64,000 bases of DNA from Rhizobium sullae (lineage in GTDB: Bacteria; Pseudomonadota; Alphaproteobacteria; Rhizobiales; Rhizobiaceae). Made by a program: the position numbers and the translations under genes. Positions 1 to 8,482 of this stretch are shown here, in pieces. The notes below the pieces were generated by a model. That model made no database searches and was not told the DNA's origin. It saw nothing but the letters and a program-made list of their open reading frames with translations. The stretch covers positions 2,046,001 through 2,110,000 of the forward strand of contig NZ_CP104144.1 in assembly GCF_025200715.1 (NCBI RefSeq). The letters are read 5' to 3'. Every line of letters starts with the position of its first letter. Positions within the stretch are counted from its first letter, which is position 1.

Positions 1-59
1 ACAAAAGCGCAGACGCGTTCGTTCGCCCGGCTTGATCGCTTTAAGCGACGGCCGGAACG

Positions 60-416
60 TCAGCCGATGTCGGTGGTTCGCGGAGGGTCAGGATCGGGTG
101 GCGCTCGCGTGCCATGAAGGAGCGAGTCACTCATGGAGAACGAGACGAGCTGTCTGACAACCGGCACGGATACTCCCTCGGGAAGCACGGCGAGGACGGG
201 CATCGTGCAAACGACGCTGCATACCATCGCCTTCATGCCGTCGTCACTGCCCGCCGGGCAGTCCGGGCAGCCGTCATGCATCGAACCGGTCATGTCGGAG
301 GTCATCGCCATTTTCATCCACATGCCGGTTGCCTGAGCGGCGGAGAGACTCATCCCCACGGCGACGAAGACCGCGAGGAACACGGCGACAAAGCTGCGAG
401 CCGACCAGCGTTTCAT
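60..416 (-). CDS. Small exported Cys/Met-rich copper-island protein (CopL/DUF2946-like)
   Basis: A 118-residue protein from the ATG at 416 (MKRW...). It has a hydrophobic signal-like N-terminus ending near an AQA site, then Met residues and a cysteine group (CPDCPAG, later CSVVC), and a Pro-rich end APPDPDPPR. This layout resembles short CopL/DUF2946-type proteins found beside copper genes, which are thought to bind copper in the periplasm. It is the last visible gene of the minus-strand cusBA operon. No strong ribosome binding site is seen; an upstream ATG at 455 would add 13 residues before the signal. It is one of five proteins of this layout in the window. Exact function is unknown. Confidence 0.6.
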   Translation of the reverse strand: MKRWSARSFVAVFLAVFVAVGMSLSAAQATGMWMKMAMTSDMTGSMHDGCPDCPAGSDDGMKAMVCSVVCTMPVLAVLPEGVSVPVVRQLVSFSMSDSLLHGTRAPPDPDPPRTTDIG

Positions 417-525
417 AGCAGTAGAGAAGATGCCGCTAAAATGCGTCGAACACAAGCCGTGACGCGTCTGACCGCATCCCGACGCTCACGTTGTGAAACG
501 ACTGTCCACGACGCGGGCGCACATT

Positions 526-645
526 TCAGCGGTAGAACAGATACTTGATCAGCGCGGCGATCACGAGGATGACCACGACCAGTCCCAGGAGACGCGCAAG
601 CCCCAGGCCCCACATCATGCCGCCGCCCATGATATCGTTCATCAT
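526..645 (-). CDS. 39-residue membrane miniprotein downstream of cusA
   Basis: Reading from tandem ATG codons at 645 and 642 gives a 39-residue protein, MMNDIMGGGMMWGLG... followed by a single hydrophobic helix (about residues 19-34) and a short cationic end KYLFYR. A clear ribosome binding site AAAGGAG precedes the start. It begins 15 bases after the cusA stop, so it is almost certainly co-transcribed with cusA. The Gly/Met-rich start plus one helix is a pattern seen in tiny proteins near metal efflux genes; a role as a subunit or modulator of the efflux pump is inference. Confidence 0.7.
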   Translation of the reverse strand: MMNDIMGGGMMWGLGLARLLGLVVVILVIAALIKYLFYR

Positions 646-660
646 CGCATTCTCCTTTCA

Positions 661-3600
661 TCACTCAGCCGCCTCGAGCCTGTCGTCGCTCTCTTCGATG
701 AGCTGATCGGACAGCGATGCTGACGGAAGCCGCCATCCCTTGACTAACCCGTAGACGGCAGGAATTACGACCAGCGTCAGCAGGGTCGACGACACCATGC
801 CGCCGATCATCGGCACGGCGATGCGCTGCATGATCTCCGATCCGGTTCCGGTTCGCCAGAGGATGGGAACCAGACCCGCCATGATGGCGACGACGGTCAT
901 CATCTTCGGCCGGACGCGTTCGACCGCGCCGACCATGATGGCCCTGTTGAGATCACCTCGCGTGAACAGCCGCTTTTCGGCCTCGCATTTCGCGCGCTGC
1001 TCCTTCATGGCGTGGTCAAGGTAGATCAGCATGATCACCCCTGTCTCCGCCGCGACGCCCGCAAGCGCGATGAACCCGACGGCAACCGCGACCGATGCGT
1101 TAAATCCCACCCACCACATCAGCCAAATGCCGCCGACCAGGGCGAACGGCAGGGACAGCATGACGATCATTGTCTCCGTCAGCCTCTTGAAGTTCAGGTA
1201 GAGCAGCAGGAAGATCAGCGCCAGCGTCAGGGGGACGACGACGGCAAGCCGCGCCTTGGCCCGTTCGAGATACTCGAACTGACCGCTCCAGGCGACGGAA
1301 TAGCCTGCTGGCATCTTCACGCTTTTTGCGACGGCCTCCTGAGCTTCCGCCACGTAGCCGCCCAAGTCTCGATTGGCGATATCAACGAAGATGTAAACGG
1401 CAAGCTGACCGTTCTCCGTCCGGATTGTCGTGGCCCCGCGTGTGAGTTTGACATCGGCCACTTCCCCTAAAGGCACCGACCCGCCGCCCGGCAGCGATAC
1501 CTGCACGTCCCGGGCAATAGATTGCGGGTCACTTCGGGAGGCTCGTGGATATCTGATGGCCACGCCGTAGCGCTCCCGTCCCTCGACCGTCGAGGTGACG
1601 ACTTCAGAGCCGAGCGCCATGCTGATGACATCCTGGATATCGTTGATCGTCAGGCCGTATCGCCCGAGGGAGATACGATCTGGAACGATGTCGAGATAAT
1701 AGCCACCGATGACCCGCTCAGCGTAAGCGCTGGAGGTGCCGGGGATAGTTTTCAGGACGCTTTCGATCTGGCGAGCGACCTTTTCCATCTCCCCGAGATC
1801 GGTACCGTAGACTTTGACACCGACGGGCGTCCTGATCCCGGTCGACAGCATGTCGATGCGGGCCCGGATCGGCATCGTCCAGGCGTTTGAGACACCTGGA
1901 AACTGCAAGGCGGCGTCCATCTCCTGTTTCAGGCTGTCGGTCGTCACACCCGGCCGCCACTGCGACTTCGGCTTGAGAGTGATGATCGTCTCGAACATCT
2001 CTGTCGGAGCCGGGTCGGTGGCGGTCAATGCACGGCCTGCCTTCCCAAAGACACTCTCGACTTCGGGGAACGATTTGATGATGCGATCCTGCGTCTGCAT
2101 CAGTTCGGCCGCCTTCGTCACTGATATGCCCGGCAAGGTGGTCGGCATATACATCAGCGTGCCTTCGTCGAGGTTGGGCATGAATTCGCTGCCGATGTGC
2201 TTGACCGGCCATGCGGTTGCCGCCAGGATCGCGACAGCGGCCAGGATGGTAAGCGTTTTGACGTTGAGGACGCCCGCGATCACCGGTCGGTAAATCCAAA
2301 TCAAAAAGCGGTTCAGCGGGTTCTTATGCTCCGGCACAATGCGGCCCCGCACAAAAAGGATCATCAAGGCAGGAACAAGTGTGATTGAGAGGAATGCTGC
2401 CGCCGCCATGGCGAACGTCTTGGTGAAGGCGAGCGGCCCGAACAGCCGTCCCTCCTGAGACTCCAGGGTAAATATCGGGAGGAACGATACGGTGATGATC
2501 AGCAGGCTGAAGAACAGTGCCGGACCGACCTCGCTGGCGGCATCGACCAGTATCTTGATCCTGGGCTTGTCTGGCGCAGCGCGTTCGAGATGCTTGTGGG
2601 CATTCTCGATCATCACGATGGCCGCGTCGATCATCGCCCCGATGGCAATGGCGATACCCCCAAGGCTCATGATGTTTGCGCCGATACCGAGCAGCTTCAT
2701 CGCGATAAAGGCGATGAGGATGCCCACCGGCAGCATGATGATTGCCACGAGAGCACTGCGAACATGCAGAAGGAAGGCAACCGTTACCATTGCGACGACA
2801 ATGGACTCCTCGATCAAGGTGCCTTTCAACGTCTCGATGGCGGACTGGATCAATGTTGATCGGTCATAGACCGGCACGATCTTCGTGCCGCCGGGGAGGC
2901 TGCTTTGGACCGAAGCCAAACTCTTCTTCGCGTTGTCGATCACGGTCAGGGCATTGGATCCGAACCGCTGCAGGACAATGCCGCTTGCGACCTCGCCTTC
3001 GCCGTTCAGTTCGGTTATTCCTCTTCGTTCATCCGGAACAAGCTCCACCCTGCCGACGTCGCCCAGCCTGAGAGGCGCGCCGCGCTGGGTCTTGAGCACG
3101 ATGTTCTCAATATCGCTGATACCCTTCAGATAGCCGCGTCCGCGCACCATGAACTCGAATTCGGAAAGCTCGATGGTTCGGCCCCCGACATCCGTGTTGC
3201 TGGCCCGAACCGCATTGGAAATGTCGGTAAGCGATATGCCCTGAGCCTTCAACCGAGAGGGATCAACGACGATGGAATACTGCTTCACAAACCCTCCGAC
3301 GCTGGCCACTTCCGCCACGCCCTCCGACTTGGAAACACCGAACCGCACGACCCAGTCCTGCAGCGAGCGGAGTTCAGCAAGGGTCAGGTTCTTGGCGACG
3401 ATGGCGTACTGATAGACCCAGCCGACACCCGTGGCATCTGGGCCGAGCGTCGGTGTCACTCCTTGGGGCAAGCGGCTCGACGCCGCGTTCAGATATTCCA
3501 GCACCCGGCTTCTCGCCCAGTAGGGGTCGGTGCCGTCTTCGAAGATGACGTAGACGAAGGAGACGCCGAAAAAGGAGAAGCCGCGAACGACCTTCGACTT

Positions 3601-3831
3601 CGGCACCGTCAGCATCGACGTTGTCAGCGGATAGGTCACCTGGTCCTCGACCACCTGCGGGGCTTGCCCCGGATATTCGGTGTAGACGATCACCTGGATG
3701 TCTGAGAGATCGGGAATGGCGTCGAGCGGAAGGGACCGTAGGGCATAGATACCGCCCGCTATGGCAAGCGCCGCGCCGACGAAGATGAGAACGAGATTGT
3801 GAGCGGACCAGGAGATGACGCGGGCGATCAT
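661..3831 (-). CDS. cusA: CusA-type heavy-metal RND efflux pump
   Basis: A 1,056-residue inner-membrane transporter of the HME-RND family, which pumps Cu(I)/Ag(I) out of the periplasm and cytoplasm using the proton gradient. Length matches the family. It starts with a transmembrane helix and the RND periplasmic entry region (DAIPDLSDIQV), has the TM4 acidic motif GAMIDAAIVMIENA near residue 398 and the cleft motif EFMPNLDEGTLMYMP near residue 549 with methionines that fit Cu/Ag transport. It overlaps cusB by 4 bases (ATGA), so translation is coupled. The outer-membrane partner is not in this operon; a TolC-like gene lies at 19642-21108. Confidence 0.93.
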   Translation of the reverse strand: MIARVISWSAHNLVLIFVGAALAIAGGIYALRSLPLDAIPDLSDIQVIVYTEYPGQAPQVVEDQVTYPLTTSMLTVPKSKVVRGFSFFGVSFVYVIFEDGTDPYWARSRVLEYLNAASSRLPQGVTPTLGPDATGVGWVYQYAIVAKNLTLAELRSLQDWVVRFGVSKSEGVAEVASVGGFVKQYSIVVDPSRLKAQGISLTDISNAVRASNTDVGGRTIELSEFEFMVRGRGYLKGISDIENIVLKTQRGAPLRLGDVGRVELVPDERRGITELNGEGEVASGIVLQRFGSNALTVIDNAKKSLASVQSSLPGGTKIVPVYDRSTLIQSAIETLKGTLIEESIVVAMVTVAFLLHVRSALVAIIMLPVGILIAFIAMKLLGIGANIMSLGGIAIAIGAMIDAAIVMIENAHKHLERAAPDKPRIKILVDAASEVGPALFFSLLIITVSFLPIFTLESQEGRLFGPLAFTKTFAMAAAAFLSITLVPALMILFVRGRIVPEHKNPLNRFLIWIYRPVIAGVLNVKTLTILAAVAILAATAWPVKHIGSEFMPNLDEGTLMYMPTTLPGISVTKAAELMQTQDRIIKSFPEVESVFGKAGRALTATDPAPTEMFETIITLKPKSQWRPGVTTDSLKQEMDAALQFPGVSNAWTMPIRARIDMLSTGIRTPVGVKVYGTDLGEMEKVARQIESVLKTIPGTSSAYAERVIGGYYLDIVPDRISLGRYGLTINDIQDVISMALGSEVVTSTVEGRERYGVAIRYPRASRSDPQSIARDVQVSLPGGGSVPLGEVADVKLTRGATTIRTENGQLAVYIFVDIANRDLGGYVAEAQEAVAKSVKMPAGYSVAWSGQFEYLERAKARLAVVVPLTLALIFLLLYLNFKRLTETMIVMLSLPFALVGGIWLMWWVGFNASVAVAVGFIALAGVAAETGVIMLIYLDHAMKEQRAKCEAEKRLFTRGDLNRAIMVGAVERVRPKMMTVVAIMAGLVPILWRTGTGSEIMQRIAVPMIGGMVSSTLLTLVVIPAVYGLVKGWRLPSASLSDQLIEESDDRLEAAE

Positions 3832-5267
3832 GGCTTCACCTCTTCTGTCGCCATGCCGCTTAGGGCCGAGTTGAGATTACTTTCGGCGTCAAGAAGGAAG
3901 TTCGCCGCCACCACCACCTGATCGCCTGCTGCGATGCCTTTGGTGATCTCGGTCTGCTCCTCGCCGCGCATGCCGAGGGCGACATCCTTCGGCTCGAATT
4001 TACCGTCGCCCTTGTCGATGAAGACAACCTGCCGGTCGCCCGTATCAATGACTGCACTGTTGGGCACGGCGACAACGGGCTCCTGTACGCCAGCTTCGAT
4101 CTCGACGTCGGCGTACATGTTGGCCATCAGAATACCGTCCGGGTTTGGAAGCTCGATCCTGACTTTCGTTGTCCGGGTCTCCTGCTGGATTTCGGGATAG
4201 ATGAGATCGACGGTTCCTTCGAAGATCTGGCCTGGGAGGCTCCGAACCCTCACGGCAACGGGAACTCCTTTTTGAATGGAAGCCAGATCGAATTCCGGGA
4301 TGTCGGCGATGATCCAGACATGGGAGGTGTCCGCAATCCGAAACAACGGATCACCCGGTTTCGCCATCATTCCGGTTGTCGCCATGCGTTCGAGGACAAC
4401 CCCATTGCGCGGGGAAACATATTCGATGCTGGCTGGCACCTGATGCTTCTCGGCGATGCTCCGGATCACTTCGTCCGGTACACCCAGGTTCTTCAGTCGA
4501 AGCGCCGAACCAGCATCGCTGCGCAGATCGCCCTTCCCCGCAGCGAATTCCGACCCAGCGGTGGCGATCTCCCGAGAATAGAAGTTGAAGAGGCTCTCTC
4601 CCTTGCCGATGCGGTCACCCGTCGTCACATTCGCCACGTCATCGATGAAGGCATCTGTGCGCATGGAAATGACACTGATAAGCCGCTCGTCCAAGGCCAC
4701 CGTTCCGGGCACCCGGATTTTGCGGGAAATGCTCGCCATTTCCGCCGTGGCCGTCCTGACTCCTGTACGCTGCAGCTTGCCCAGCGAGACCTTAACCGTC
4801 GATGCGTCGGGCTGATCGCCTTCAAAGACCGGAATGTAGTCCATTCCCATGGAATCCTTCTTCGGCACCTTGGAAGTGTCCGGAAGCCCCATTGGGTTGC
4901 GGTAATAAAGCACCTTGCGTTTCGTCGCGGCCGACCGTGACGCTTTCGTTTTTGGCTGGTCGGAGGCTTCGGTCGTTGTGATGCCTGAGGCTGTAAAGCT
5001 GACGTCTTCACTTTCTCGGACGGACACGAATTCGCGCCCATCGGGTGTTTTCCTGGGTTTGGCAGAATATTCGGCAAGGCCGTCGGGATGACGGTAATAA
5101 ATAATCGGCCCCGACCCTTCAGGCTTGCTCGGCTGAGCTTCGGCGACGGCCATGTCGACGAGCATGTGGAGTTGCTGCTGGCCTACTCCCCGGGCACCAG
5201 CCAGGTACGCTCCCCCGCCGACTACGGCGAGGGAGGTAACGGCGACCAGCCATGTTGCGGTCTTCAC
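3828..5267 (-). CDS. cusB: CusB-type membrane fusion protein with two metal-binding-like repeats
   Basis: A 479-residue periplasmic adaptor that links the CusA pump to an outer-membrane channel. After an N-terminal membrane anchor there are two related segments, IIYYRHPDGL...TPDGREFVSV (about 54-85) and VLYYRNPMGL...DSMGMDYIPV (about 117-148), resembling the YHS/heavy-metal-binding domain YYCPM-type repeat seen in CusB proteins but without its cysteines. The usual barrel-sandwich and beta-barrel regions follow (SPRNGVVLERMATTGM, then IPEFDLASIQKG). The cusA start overlaps its stop by 4 bases, and its own start overlaps the upstream gene by 4 bases. Confidence 0.92.
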   Translation of the reverse strand: MKTATWLVAVTSLAVVGGGAYLAGARGVGQQQLHMLVDMAVAEAQPSKPEGSGPIIYYRHPDGLAEYSAKPRKTPDGREFVSVRESEDVSFTASGITTTEASDQPKTKASRSAATKRKVLYYRNPMGLPDTSKVPKKDSMGMDYIPVFEGDQPDASTVKVSLGKLQRTGVRTATAEMASISRKIRVPGTVALDERLISVISMRTDAFIDDVANVTTGDRIGKGESLFNFYSREIATAGSEFAAGKGDLRSDAGSALRLKNLGVPDEVIRSIAEKHQVPASIEYVSPRNGVVLERMATTGMMAKPGDPLFRIADTSHVWIIADIPEFDLASIQKGVPVAVRVRSLPGQIFEGTVDLIYPEIQQETRTTKVRIELPNPDGILMANMYADVEIEAGVQEPVVAVPNSAVIDTGDRQVVFIDKGDGKFEPKDVALGMRGEEQTEITKGIAAGDQVVVAANFLLDAESNLNSALSGMATEEVKP

Positions 5268-5668
5268 GGGGTGGCCTTGACGACGACTTCACCTGTCACG
5301 GTTTCGCCTTCGCCCTGAACTTTCGCCCCAAGCTGAAAGCGCCATCCGCCTTCCATGCTCAGATTGGTCTTGAATTTGTAAGTCCCCGCCTGTTCCGAGG
5401 GCAGTTCCTGGACCTGCGTGGTCATCGTCTCCATACCTTCAGGGGCCATGTCCATACGGGTGGTGAAAATAACCGCGTCAGATACGGCCTGACCGTTTCG
5501 TTTATCGACGAGACGAACAGAGACTTCGGCGTCGGATCCCTGTCTCACCTCTTCTGACAGAAGCTGAAACTCATAGTCCTGAGGGCTGGCATAGGAAAAT
5601 GTCGATGAGGCTGACAAAACGACAACCGCGGCGAGGCTTCCTCGCGCAAAGTTCCTTGTGGTTTTCAT
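5264..5668 (-). CDS. YtkA/FixH-like periplasmic protein of the cus operon
   Basis: A 134-residue exported protein with a signal peptide (cleavage likely after FSYA). The rest is a beta-rich domain with YtkA/FixH-like features: a variable charged start, DAVIFTTRMDM with methionines, and EGGWRFQLGAKV near the end. Such proteins commonly sit beside heavy-metal RND genes and may help present metal to the adaptor. Its stop overlaps the cusB start by 4 bases, making it the first gene of the tightly coupled trio with cusB and cusA. The metal role is inferred from context. Confidence 0.75.
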   Translation of the reverse strand: MKTTRNFARGSLAAVVVLSASSTFSYASPQDYEFQLLSEEVRQGSDAEVSVRLVDKRNGQAVSDAVIFTTRMDMAPEGMETMTTQVQELPSEQAGTYKFKTNLSMEGGWRFQLGAKVQGEGETVTGEVVVKATP

Positions 5669-5763
5669 AGTTCACATCTCTATAGGCGGGCCACGGCCTC
5701 GCCAGGAAACAGGTAGCCGCACTCGCGCTCACGCAAGCAGCGACGGTCAAAAGAGGATGAAAA

Positions 5764-6153
5764 CTAGACGCGTGGCGGTCGTGCCGGAGGCTCCACCAGG
5801 GCGGATGCCAAACTTGCGTCATGACCGACCGCGAAAGACGGCGCTCCCGAATAAGACACCGATAGGCTGGCGGCGTCTGAGGCTTGCACAAGAAGCATGG
5901 ACGCGCAGATGAGCGCCAACGGGCAATTCTTCGAGCAGTCAATCGGTGGCTGCTTCTCGTCCGGACAGCAAGGCATCTCCTCGGTCGTGGAAGCGGTGTC
6001 CGCAGACGCCATCTGCATGTCCATGCCTGCCATCGCGGCAGGTGCTGGCGAGGCCATCGCGGTTCCCGCCACGCCCATACTCACGGGACCAAGAATGACC
6101 CCGAGCATTGCAAGGACGCAAAGCAGTCGTTGAATGGCAGCGGCGAACTTCAT
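5764..6153 (-). CDS. Small exported Cys-rich copper-island protein (CopL/DUF2946-like)
   Basis: A 129-residue protein from the ATG at 6153 (MKFAAAIQRL...), with a signal peptide ending near AMA, a Met stretch MAGMDMQMAS, a cysteine cluster (CCPDEKQ...DCSKNCPLALIC) and a Pro-rich tail VEPPARPPRV. The arrangement is that of small CopL-like proteins linked with copper tolerance. It lies 95 bases upstream of the YtkA/FixH-like gene on the same strand and is probably in the same transcription unit. An upstream in-frame ATG at 6198 would put 15 residues before the signal and is less likely. Confidence 0.62.
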   Translation of the reverse strand: MKFAAAIQRLLCVLAMLGVILGPVSMGVAGTAMASPAPAAMAGMDMQMASADTASTTEEMPCCPDEKQPPIDCSKNCPLALICASMLLVQASDAASLSVSYSGAPSFAVGHDASLASALVEPPARPPRV

Positions 6154-6209
6154 CTGCCTATACTCGCATGCCACCTTGGCCGAAGAAAGCGGGCTCACGA
6201 AAATTTGTG

Positions 6210-6731
6210 CTATTCTCGATATCCGCGAAGCTCATTGTATTTAGCAATCTGCTCTGGCGTCAGGATCGCTTTTACCTCCAAGTGCGCTGAAAGATGAATC
6301 ATTCGCAGGCGTGAGCGGCTTTCCTCAGCTTTATCGATCAGGGCCGGTAGTTGGCTTTCCGCAACCGACCTGTCCTGGAAGACGGCATCAAGCTCGCGCT
6401 CGGCCGCCACGAACCTCTGCCCTTCCTGTATCGCGCGACGTTGCATGTCGGCGAATATGGACTGGACGCGATGAACCTGCTCTTGCGTAAGCCCGATTTC
6501 ATTTTTCATCGCAAGCAGGTGCGATGGGCCAGGATACCCGTTCAGCTCCGCAGGTTTCGCAAGGCCCCAACCGCCCCCACGCATCAATTCGTCGATGTCA
6601 GCTTCGGAAAGCGATTTGATCTGGCGTCCAGTCTCTTCGGTGTATGGCGACATCGTGGCGTGCTGGTGCTGTTCAGTCGCGAAGGCGGCATTGGAAAGAA
6701 GAACGACGGCGATAGTCGAAACAACATTCAT
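6210..6731 (-). CDS. Spy/CpxP-like periplasmic metal-stress protein
   Basis: A 173-residue exported protein with a short signal peptide (ending NAAFA), a His/Met stretch EQHQHATMS, and a helical region with two LTxxQ-type motifs (IGLTQEQVHRVQSIF near 78-92 and ILTPEQIAKYNEL near 156-168), the signature of the Spy/CpxP/ZraP family. Such proteins act as periplasmic chaperones or metal sensors. The start is supported by GAGGA about 8 bases upstream. It is transcribed divergently from the Crp/Fnr regulator, from which it is separated by 54 bases, so that regulator is a candidate controller. Confidence 0.8.
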   Translation of the reverse strand: MNVVSTIAVVLLSNAAFATEQHQHATMSPYTEETGRQIKSLSEADIDELMRGGGWGLAKPAELNGYPGPSHLLAMKNEIGLTQEQVHRVQSIFADMQRRAIQEGQRFVAAERELDAVFQDRSVAESQLPALIDKAEESRSRLRMIHLSAHLEVKAILTPEQIAKYNELRGYRE

Positions 6732-6784
6732 GAGGGTTCCTCAGGTGGACGCCCTCCACTCTTGCCCGCTTTCGCTCCGTGAGA

Positions 6785-6800
6785 CATGATAGTTATCATG
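6785..6800. promoter_or_regulatory. 16-bp near-palindrome overlapping the Crp/Fnr gene start
   Basis: CATGATAGTTATCATG has 7-bp inverted arms around a GT centre. It covers the two possible ATG starts (6786 and 6798) of the Crp/Fnr-family gene and lies in the divergent region with the Spy/CpxP-like gene. It could be an autoregulatory operator or a leader hairpin. Seen directly; function is inference. Confidence 0.4.
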
Positions 6801-7352
6801 TCCGATCTCTTCCTCGACCATTTTATGGAACTCTCGACAGGCAAAGCAACCTTTGCTGCCGGACAGCACATCTTCAATCAAGGTGACGCGATCACACGGC
6901 TCTATCTGATGCAGGCCGGTACAATCCATCTTGTCCGACACCAAGCCGATGGGAACGTCGCCGTGCTTCAGCGGGCCCTGCCGGGTATGGTCCTCGCAGA
7001 AGCTTCCGTGTTCTCGTCCCGGTATCATTGCGATGCCGTCGCTGTAACGAATTCGGAGGCGCAGATCATTCCCGTCAACTCAGTCAGACGGCTCCTGCGG
7101 AGTGATCACGCATTCGCAGGAACTTGGGCCTCCTATCTGTCGTATCAGCTGCAACAGGCACGAAAGCGTGCTGAGATCGCGAGCCTCAAAACCGTTGCAG
7201 CTCGCTTAAACGCGTGGCTTGCGTGGAATGACGGGTTGCTGCCATCAAAAGGCGAATGGAAAAACCTCGCCGATGAGATCGGAGTGTCGGCAGAAGCACT
7301 TTATCGAGAACTGGCAAAGCGCGGCAAATCTTTTTCGCACAAGACTTCTTGA
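6786..7352 (+). CDS. Crp/Fnr-family transcription regulator
   Basis: A 188-residue regulator with an N-terminal cyclic-nucleotide-binding-like beta domain (about 20-110, FNQGDAITRLYLMQAGTIHLV) and a short C-terminal winged helix (WKNLADEIGVSAEALYRELAKRG). In the segment equivalent to the phosphate-binding cassette it reads LAEASVFSSRYHCDAVA, so the arginine that binds the cAMP phosphate in Crp is replaced; cAMP binding is therefore doubtful. No Fnr-type cysteine cluster is seen. It is divergent from the Spy/CpxP-like gene and upstream of copZ. The start may instead be the ATG at 6798. Confidence 0.85.
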   Translation: MIVIMSDLFLDHFMELSTGKATFAAGQHIFNQGDAITRLYLMQAGTIHLVRHQADGNVAVLQRALPGMVLAEASVFSSRYHCDAVAVTNSEAQIIPVNSVRRLLRSDHAFAGTWASYLSYQLQQARKRAEIASLKTVAARLNAWLAWNDGLLPSKGEWKNLADEIGVSAEALYRELAKRGKSFSHKTS

Positions 7353-7379
7353 CCTTCCCACGATGGGAAGCCCCACATG
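7349..7379 (+). promoter_or_regulatory. CueR-type promoter/operator of copZ
   Basis: A -35 element TTGACC (7349-7354) is followed by a dyad of form TTCC-N7-GGAA (7355-7369) and a 19-bp spacer to a weak -10 around 7374-7379. The long 19-bp spacer with the dyad between the promoter elements is the hallmark of MerR-family copper regulators (CueR/HmrR). It lies about 30 bases before the copZ start and overlaps the end of the Crp/Fnr gene. Confidence 0.78.
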
Positions 7380-7407
7380 TGAATGATCGCAAATTACGGA
7401 GACGACC

Positions 7408-7611
7408 ATGTACGAGTTCGACATTCAGAATATGACCTGTGGCCATTGCGCGAGCACAGTCGAAAAAGCAATCAAAGCAGCCGACCCTGAAGCGTCCGCT
7501 ACCATCGATCTTACGGCCAGGACTGCCAGAGTGCAGAGCAAGCTCGAACCGGCGGCCATCAAGGCTGCCGTCGAAAAAGCGGGCTATCCGTCCAGCTTCA
7601 AGCACATTTGA
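7408..7611 (+). CDS. copZ: CopZ-like copper chaperone (HMA domain)
   Basis: A 67-residue cytosolic protein made of one heavy-metal-associated domain. The metal-binding motif MTCGHC is at residues 9-14 and the fold ends with the usual AVEKAGYP. It hands Cu(I) to the CopA ATPase or regulator. A CueR-type promoter lies directly upstream, and copA and cueR follow after the cyclase gene, so it belongs to the copper-induced regulon. Confidence 0.93.
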   Translation: MYEFDIQNMTCGHCASTVEKAIKAADPEASATIDLTARTARVQSKLEPAAIKAAVEKAGYPSSFKHI

Positions 7612-7659
7612 TTTCCGTAGTGGGCCGCCAAGTTAAACAGGTGTCCCATCGGCTTACTG

Positions 7660-8334
7660 TCACCGGGGCAACTCATAGGTCTGCGGCGACCGTCGATATG
7701 CCTCTTCACAACGCGGCGAACAAAACCACGGTCCCTGCGGAGCGGCCCGCCTGAAGGCTGAGTACGGTGCATGCATCTTACACACCGGATCGATCCAGGC
7801 TGGGTCCGCCGACGGAGCAAGCTCGATCTCATAAAGAGGGACTTCCCCGGCTACCGATCTAAGCGCCACCATTCCGAGGTCTCGCACCAGGATGCCTCTG
7901 GTGACAGCCGCCTCGGCAATGGGTTGAGTGGCAAGCAATTGACCGGGTGATGCGAGCGCGGCGATTCGTGCTGCAATGTTGACGGTCGATCCAAAGAGAT
8001 CGCCTGCTCTGCGGATGACCGGCCCATGGTTCAGCCCCGCCCGAGTGAGCGGTAGCCGCGATTCTTTGCGGCATGCCTGCAACAGCGTTCCGAGCACCTG
8101 GATCGCTGTATCGGGCTCAGGAAACGAGAGCATTGCCTCATCGCCGATCCATTTGATCGGAGGCTCATAGCCGCTGAGGGCGTCGCGGACCATGCGCTCG
8201 AATACCTCAAGCACGTCAAGCGCGGCAGCGTCTCCATAAACATCCGCAATAGCACTGAATCCCGCAATATCTATGAACGCAACGGTGGCCGGTGCTTTCT
8301 CCAGATTCTCTCGCTGCCTCACATCGCTCTCCAT
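7660..8334 (-). CDS. Class III nucleotide cyclase fused to a C-terminal YHS domain
   Basis: Residues about 15-175 form an adenylate/guanylate cyclase catalytic domain: metal-binding aspartates in [12 protein letters not shown] and [10 protein letters not shown], and the transition-state Asn/Arg in [13 protein letters not shown]. The C-terminal 45 residues, [12 protein letters not shown]...[10 protein letters not shown], are a YHS domain, a short metal-binding module common in copper P-type ATPases. No transmembrane helix is seen. The start is uncertain: ATG at 8334 gives 224 residues, while ORF reading opens to 8439 (259 residues), which would place the start inside the copA operator. It is flanked by copZ and copA, so metal-modulated cyclase activity is plausible but untested. 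Confidence 0.82.
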   Translation of the reverse strand: MESDVRQRENLEKAPATVAFIDIAGFSAIADVYGDAAALDVLEVFERMVRDALSGYEPPIKWIGDEAMLSFPEPDTAIQVLGTLLQACRKESRLPLTRAGLNHGPVIRRAGDLFGSTVNIAARIAALASPGQLLATQPIAEAAVTRGILVRDLGMVALRSVAGEVPLYEIELAPSADPAWIDPVCKMHAPYSAFRRAAPQGPWFCSPRCEEAYRRSPQTYELPR

Positions 8335-8423
8335 GACCCAACGATTTGATCCCTCGCAGTGCCGCATTTTCGCTTGCGTTTGCTTCCTAAGCAACTTCTG
8401 GAACTCATCTCCAACAAGAGCCC

Positions 8424-8454
8424 TTGACCTTCCCATCATGGGAAGGATTACTTA
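8424..8454 (+). promoter_or_regulatory. CueR-type promoter/operator of copA
   Basis: TTGACC (8424-8429), dyad CCTTCCCATCATGGGAAGG (8428-8446), 19-bp spacer, then TACTTA (8449-8454) as the -10. This is the clearest of the three CueR/HmrR-type sites and sits 29 bases before the chosen copA start. It also overlaps the longest possible 5' end of the divergent cyclase gene. Confidence 0.87.
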
Positions 8455-8482
8455 TGTGCGCAGTTCAATGAGGGATCGTCCC

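Noticed and set aside
6786..8334. A cAMP loop linking the cyclases with the Crp/Fnr regulator
   Set aside because: The regulator lacks the arginine that binds the cAMP phosphate in Crp (reads HCDAVA), so cAMP sensing is not supported.
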